A program made the translations under genes and the position numbers. From an uncultured Saprospiraceae bacterium (GTDB taxonomy: Bacteria > Bacteroidota > Bacteroidia > Chitinophagales > Saprospiraceae): a stretch of DNA of 8,602 nucleotides. This document shows, in pieces, positions 7,228-8,602 of the stretch. The DNA lies in the NCBI GenBank assembly GCA_938044055.1, contig CALIQO010000571.1, positions 1-8,602 of the forward strand, in the 5' to 3' direction. Position 1 is the first letter of the stretch. Every line of letters starts with the position of its first letter. Under the pieces are notes generated by a model. It was not told where the DNA came from, did not search any database, and saw only the letters and a list, made by a program, of their open reading frames with translations.

Positions 7228-7898
7228 AGGACCTTGAATACAATGTAACGCATAGCTGCTTCTAGGTCTTCGTACTTTTTCTTTCTGTTTTTAATCTCAG
7301 TAAGCCTCGGGAGGTGCTCAGCATAAAATATCTGATTGTTAGCCATCTCAAATAAATTGCTTGCCAGCATTTTAGGATAAGGGAATTCTGGATTGTATTT
7401 TTTTATAATGTCAGCTACCTTAGACACAACACCCTTATAACTCTGGAAGAACCCCAGTTCGTTCTCATCATCCACTTCGTGGTTGTGGTACGTTTTAGAC
7501 CCTTCTTTTATAATAACGTTATGCAATAGATTCTCATTGACATAAGTTGTCATAGGAGATTCAGTCGAAGCGTTGACTATATTATGTATCGTAATTTTTA
7601 AGGCCTTTTCAGGGGCCTCTATATTTTTGACGTTTAAATCAATTAAGAAGTGTACCCATTCCCAGTACCAGCAAGTAAGGTATAGAAGAAGCTTGTGCTT
7701 GTTTTCGAAATATCGATAAATGGAAGCTTCCGTAGATGAAATTTTCACAGCAAGCTTCTTGAAGGTAAATCCTTCTATTCCCATTCCATCAATCAGTTCT
7801 ATGCTATTCTCAAGAAGTTTTTGACCATAGGATGTCGTCTGTGGATCTTTCAAGAAAAGGTCCTCATTTAGATTAAATATGATTCCTCTAGCGCTCAT
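7221..7898 (-). CDS. TetR/AcrR-family transcriptional regulator
   Basis: From the ATG at 7898 this is a 225-residue DNA-binding regulator. The N-terminal three-helix domain occupies about residues 22-70: YGQKLLENSIELIDGMG, then GFTFKKLAVKISSTEASIYR and YFENKHKLLLYL, which is the standard TetR helix-turn-helix with the Y-R-Y-F-x-x-K signature. The C-terminal part (about 71-225) is an all-helical ligand-binding and dimer domain whose inducer cannot be inferred; CWYWEW at 76-81 is notably aromatic. A TTG start at 7907 would add three residues but falls inside a TACTTTTG -7 element, so ATG is preferred. The N-terminal arm of about 20 residues before helix 1 is longer than usual. It is divergent from the small-protein/SulP genes with a 21-bp palindrome between, which points to local control and possibly autoregulation. 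Confidence 0.88.
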   Translation of the reverse strand: MSARGIIFNLNEDLFLKDPQTTSYGQKLLENSIELIDGMGIEGFTFKKLAVKISSTEASIYRYFENKHKLLLYLTCWYWEWVHFLIDLNVKNIEAPEKALKITIHNIVNASTESPMTTYVNENLLHNVIIKEGSKTYHNHEVDDENELGFFQSYKGVVSKVADIIKKYNPEFPYPKMLASNLFEMANNQIFYAEHLPRLTEIKNRKKKYEDLEAAMRYIVFKVLN

Positions 7899-7904
7899 CG
7901 TAAA

Positions 7905-7912
7905 CAAAAGTA
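7905..7912 (-). promoter_or_regulatory. -7 element of the TetR gene (TACTTTTG on minus strand)
   Basis: Read on the minus strand, TACTTTTG fits TAnnTTTG and ends 6 nt before the TetR ATG at 7898. No TTG lies at the usual -33 spacing. The upstream-adjacent 7912-7923 (AATGATTATTAC on the plus strand) shares AATGAT and TATTAC with the palindrome at 7966-7986, so a second, degenerate regulator site may overlap this promoter. Confidence 0.45.
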
Positions 7913-7965
7913 ATGATTATTACGTTAATGAGTAATCTTCTTGCAAAGGAAGTTAACATATAATT

Positions 7966-7986
7966 AATGATAGTATTACTATCATT
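7966..7986. promoter_or_regulatory. 21-bp perfect palindrome, likely TetR operator
   Basis: AATGATAGTA-T-TACTATCATT is perfectly symmetric around T7976 (10-bp arms). Size, symmetry and odd centre fit TetR-family operators, which bind a dimer. It lies between the divergent TetR gene and the small-protein gene and ends 14 bp before the TACATTTG element at 8001, so it covers the -33 region of that promoter. Bound protein should block RNA polymerase. Confidence 0.7.
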
Positions 7987-8000
7987 TTAGAAATATTTAC

Positions 8001-8008
8001 TACATTTG
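8001..8008 (+). promoter_or_regulatory. -7 element of the small-protein/SulP unit (TACATTTG)
   Basis: TACATTTG matches the Bacteroidetes -7 consensus and is the same octamer as at 1867-1874. It ends 8 nt before the ATG at 8017. The -33 region, which lacks a good TTG, is occupied by the palindrome at 7966-7986, so the promoter may be weak or need relief of repression. Confidence 0.6.
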
Positions 8009-8016
8009 TGCTTTCG

Positions 8017-8310
8017 ATGGTTAAAAAGATCATACATATCACATTTATTTTAACAGTTGTGTTCTCACATGGGCTTACTGTTATTGATCATTATAAAGCA
8101 GATTCTTTATCTATTCTAGATATTGAACATTCTGAGAAATCCGAAATTGAGATTGATGATGTAGAGGAAGAGAATATTGATTTCATAGAACGAGGAACAA
8201 TGGTCTATAACTTTATGGATTCTGGCTTCATAGTGAAGCAAGATACGCAATGTTTATTGGTTCCATTGATACCACACTACGACCTGCATGACCCTCCTCC
8301 AGAAGTATAA
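8017..8310 (+). CDS. small acidic exported or membrane-anchored protein, unknown function
   Basis: From the ATG at 8017 this is a 97-residue protein. Residues 1-4 (MVKK) are basic and residues 5-22 hydrophobic (IIHITFILTVVFSHGLTV), which fits a signal peptide or a single membrane anchor. Residues 33-58 are strongly acidic (IEHSEKSEIEIDDVEEENID). The protein ends in LIPHYDLHDPPPEV, a Pro-rich tail with His and Asp. A GTG at 8008 is in frame but is the last base of the -7 element, so ATG is preferred. I do not recognise a named family. The His/Asp/Glu content could bind cations, but that is inference. It is the first gene after the presumed operator and precedes the SulP gene by 89 bp on the same strand, so the two are probably co-transcribed. 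Confidence 0.75.
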   Translation: MVKKIIHITFILTVVFSHGLTVIDHYKADSLSILDIEHSEKSEIEIDDVEEENIDFIERGTMVYNFMDSGFIVKQDTQCLLVPLIPHYDLHDPPPEV

Positions 8311-8326
8311 GCATTCAAGCTTACAC
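8305..8326 (+). other. weak stem-loop between small-protein gene and SulP gene
   Basis: GTATAAGC (8305-8312) and GCTTACAC (8319-8326) form an 8-bp stem with one mismatch and a 6-nt loop; the stem includes the stop codon. There is no T-run, so full termination is unlikely; it may be an mRNA processing or attenuation point setting the ratio of the two products. Nothing else stands out in 8327-8399. Confidence 0.25.
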
Positions 8327-8399
8327 CCTTAACCTTACTATTCTTACACTTTATTAAGAGACATTGTCTTATAGTTTAACCTTTATTAAAAAATGTATT

Positions 8400-8602
8400 A
8401 TGCATACTAAAGAAGAATTTTCTATGTGGAAAAATTTAAACAGTGATTTACCGGCTAGTATAGTCGTATTTCTAGTTGCTGTTCCACTGTGTCTAGGTAT
8501 CGCCCTTGCTTCAGGAGCACCATTGTTTTCAGGAATTATCGCTGGAATAGTTGGAGGTATTGTAGTAGGATCTTTAAGTGGATCTCAATTGGGTGTCAGT
8601 GG
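8400..8602 (+). CDS. SulP-family inorganic anion transporter (5' part; continues past window)
   Basis: The first 67 codons are visible, and the frame is still open at the window end. After a short soluble start, [20 protein letters not shown] is the first membrane segment, [20 protein letters not shown] begins the second, and SGSQLGVSG is the highly conserved SulP loop just before the next helix. Family members move sulfate, bicarbonate or other anions across the inner membrane; in Bacteroidetes this subtype is often found near carbonic anhydrase genes, which favours bicarbonate, but no such gene is visible here. The STAS domain, if present, would be beyond the window. Two in-frame ATGs are possible (8400 and 8424); I list the first because it gives the longer soluble lead, but [12 protein letters not shown] from 8424 is equally plausible. 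No Shine-Dalgarno or clear own promoter is seen. Confidence 0.9.
   Translation, partial: MHTKEEFSMWKNLNSDLPASIVVFLVAVPLCLGIALASGAPLFSGIIAGIVGGIVVGSLSGSQLGVS

Noticed and set aside
8008..8016. GTG start for the small acidic protein
   Set aside because: The G of this GTG is the last base of the TACATTTG promoter element, and the ATG at 8017 gives a clean signal-like N-terminus.
1..8602. CRISPR array, insertion sequence, tRNA or rRNA
   Set aside because: No regularly spaced repeats, transposase motifs, terminal inverted repeats or tRNA-like cloverleaf were seen on reading both strands.

Overview
The window looks like a low-GC Bacteroidetes chromosome segment (Bacteroidota). The grounds are a 795-residue outer-membrane beta-barrel protein with a carboxypeptidase-regulatory-like N-terminal domain, a SulP transporter N-terminus of the type common in that phylum, several TAnnTTTG promoter elements (the Bacteroidetes -7 consensus) and a near absence of Shine-Dalgarno sequences. 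No IS element, tRNA, rRNA or CRISPR array was seen, and base composition is even throughout.

Layout. (1) 1-1694, plus strand: the 3' part of an acyl-CoA thioesterase gene overlaps a TolC-type outer-membrane efflux gene by ATGA, so the two are probably translationally coupled. (2) 1695-1879: a gene-free stretch with a hairpin directly after the tolC-like stop, a second dyad, and a TACATTTG element just before the next start. (3) 1880-2692, plus: an alpha/beta hydrolase, convergent with (4) 2705-5092, minus: an outer-membrane beta-barrel/TonB-receptor-like protein. (5) 5093-5251: a spacer with a nested inverted repeat. (6) 5252-5596, minus: a small GIY-YIG-nuclease-like protein. (7) 5597-5965: no intact gene that I trust, but plus-strand reading frames that look like a decayed gene. 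(8) 5966-7198, plus: an unrecognised membrane protein with two pairs of membrane helices. (9) 7221-7898, minus: a TetR-type regulator, divergent from (10) 8017-8310, plus: a small acidic, probably exported or membrane-anchored protein, followed by (11) 8400 to the window end, plus: the start of a SulP anion transporter.

The most coherent unit is regions 9-11. A perfect 21-bp palindrome (7966-7986) lies between the TetR gene and the small-protein gene, immediately upstream of the latter's -7 element, as expected for a TetR operator. The simplest model is that the TetR protein represses a small-protein/SulP operon. The role of the small acidic protein and the inducing signal are unknown.

Three genes (hydrolase, TetR regulator, small protein) have a TAnnTTTG element ending only 5-8 nt before the preferred start codon. 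Their mRNAs would therefore be leaderless or nearly so. This also argues against alternative GTG/TTG starts that fall inside the promoter elements.
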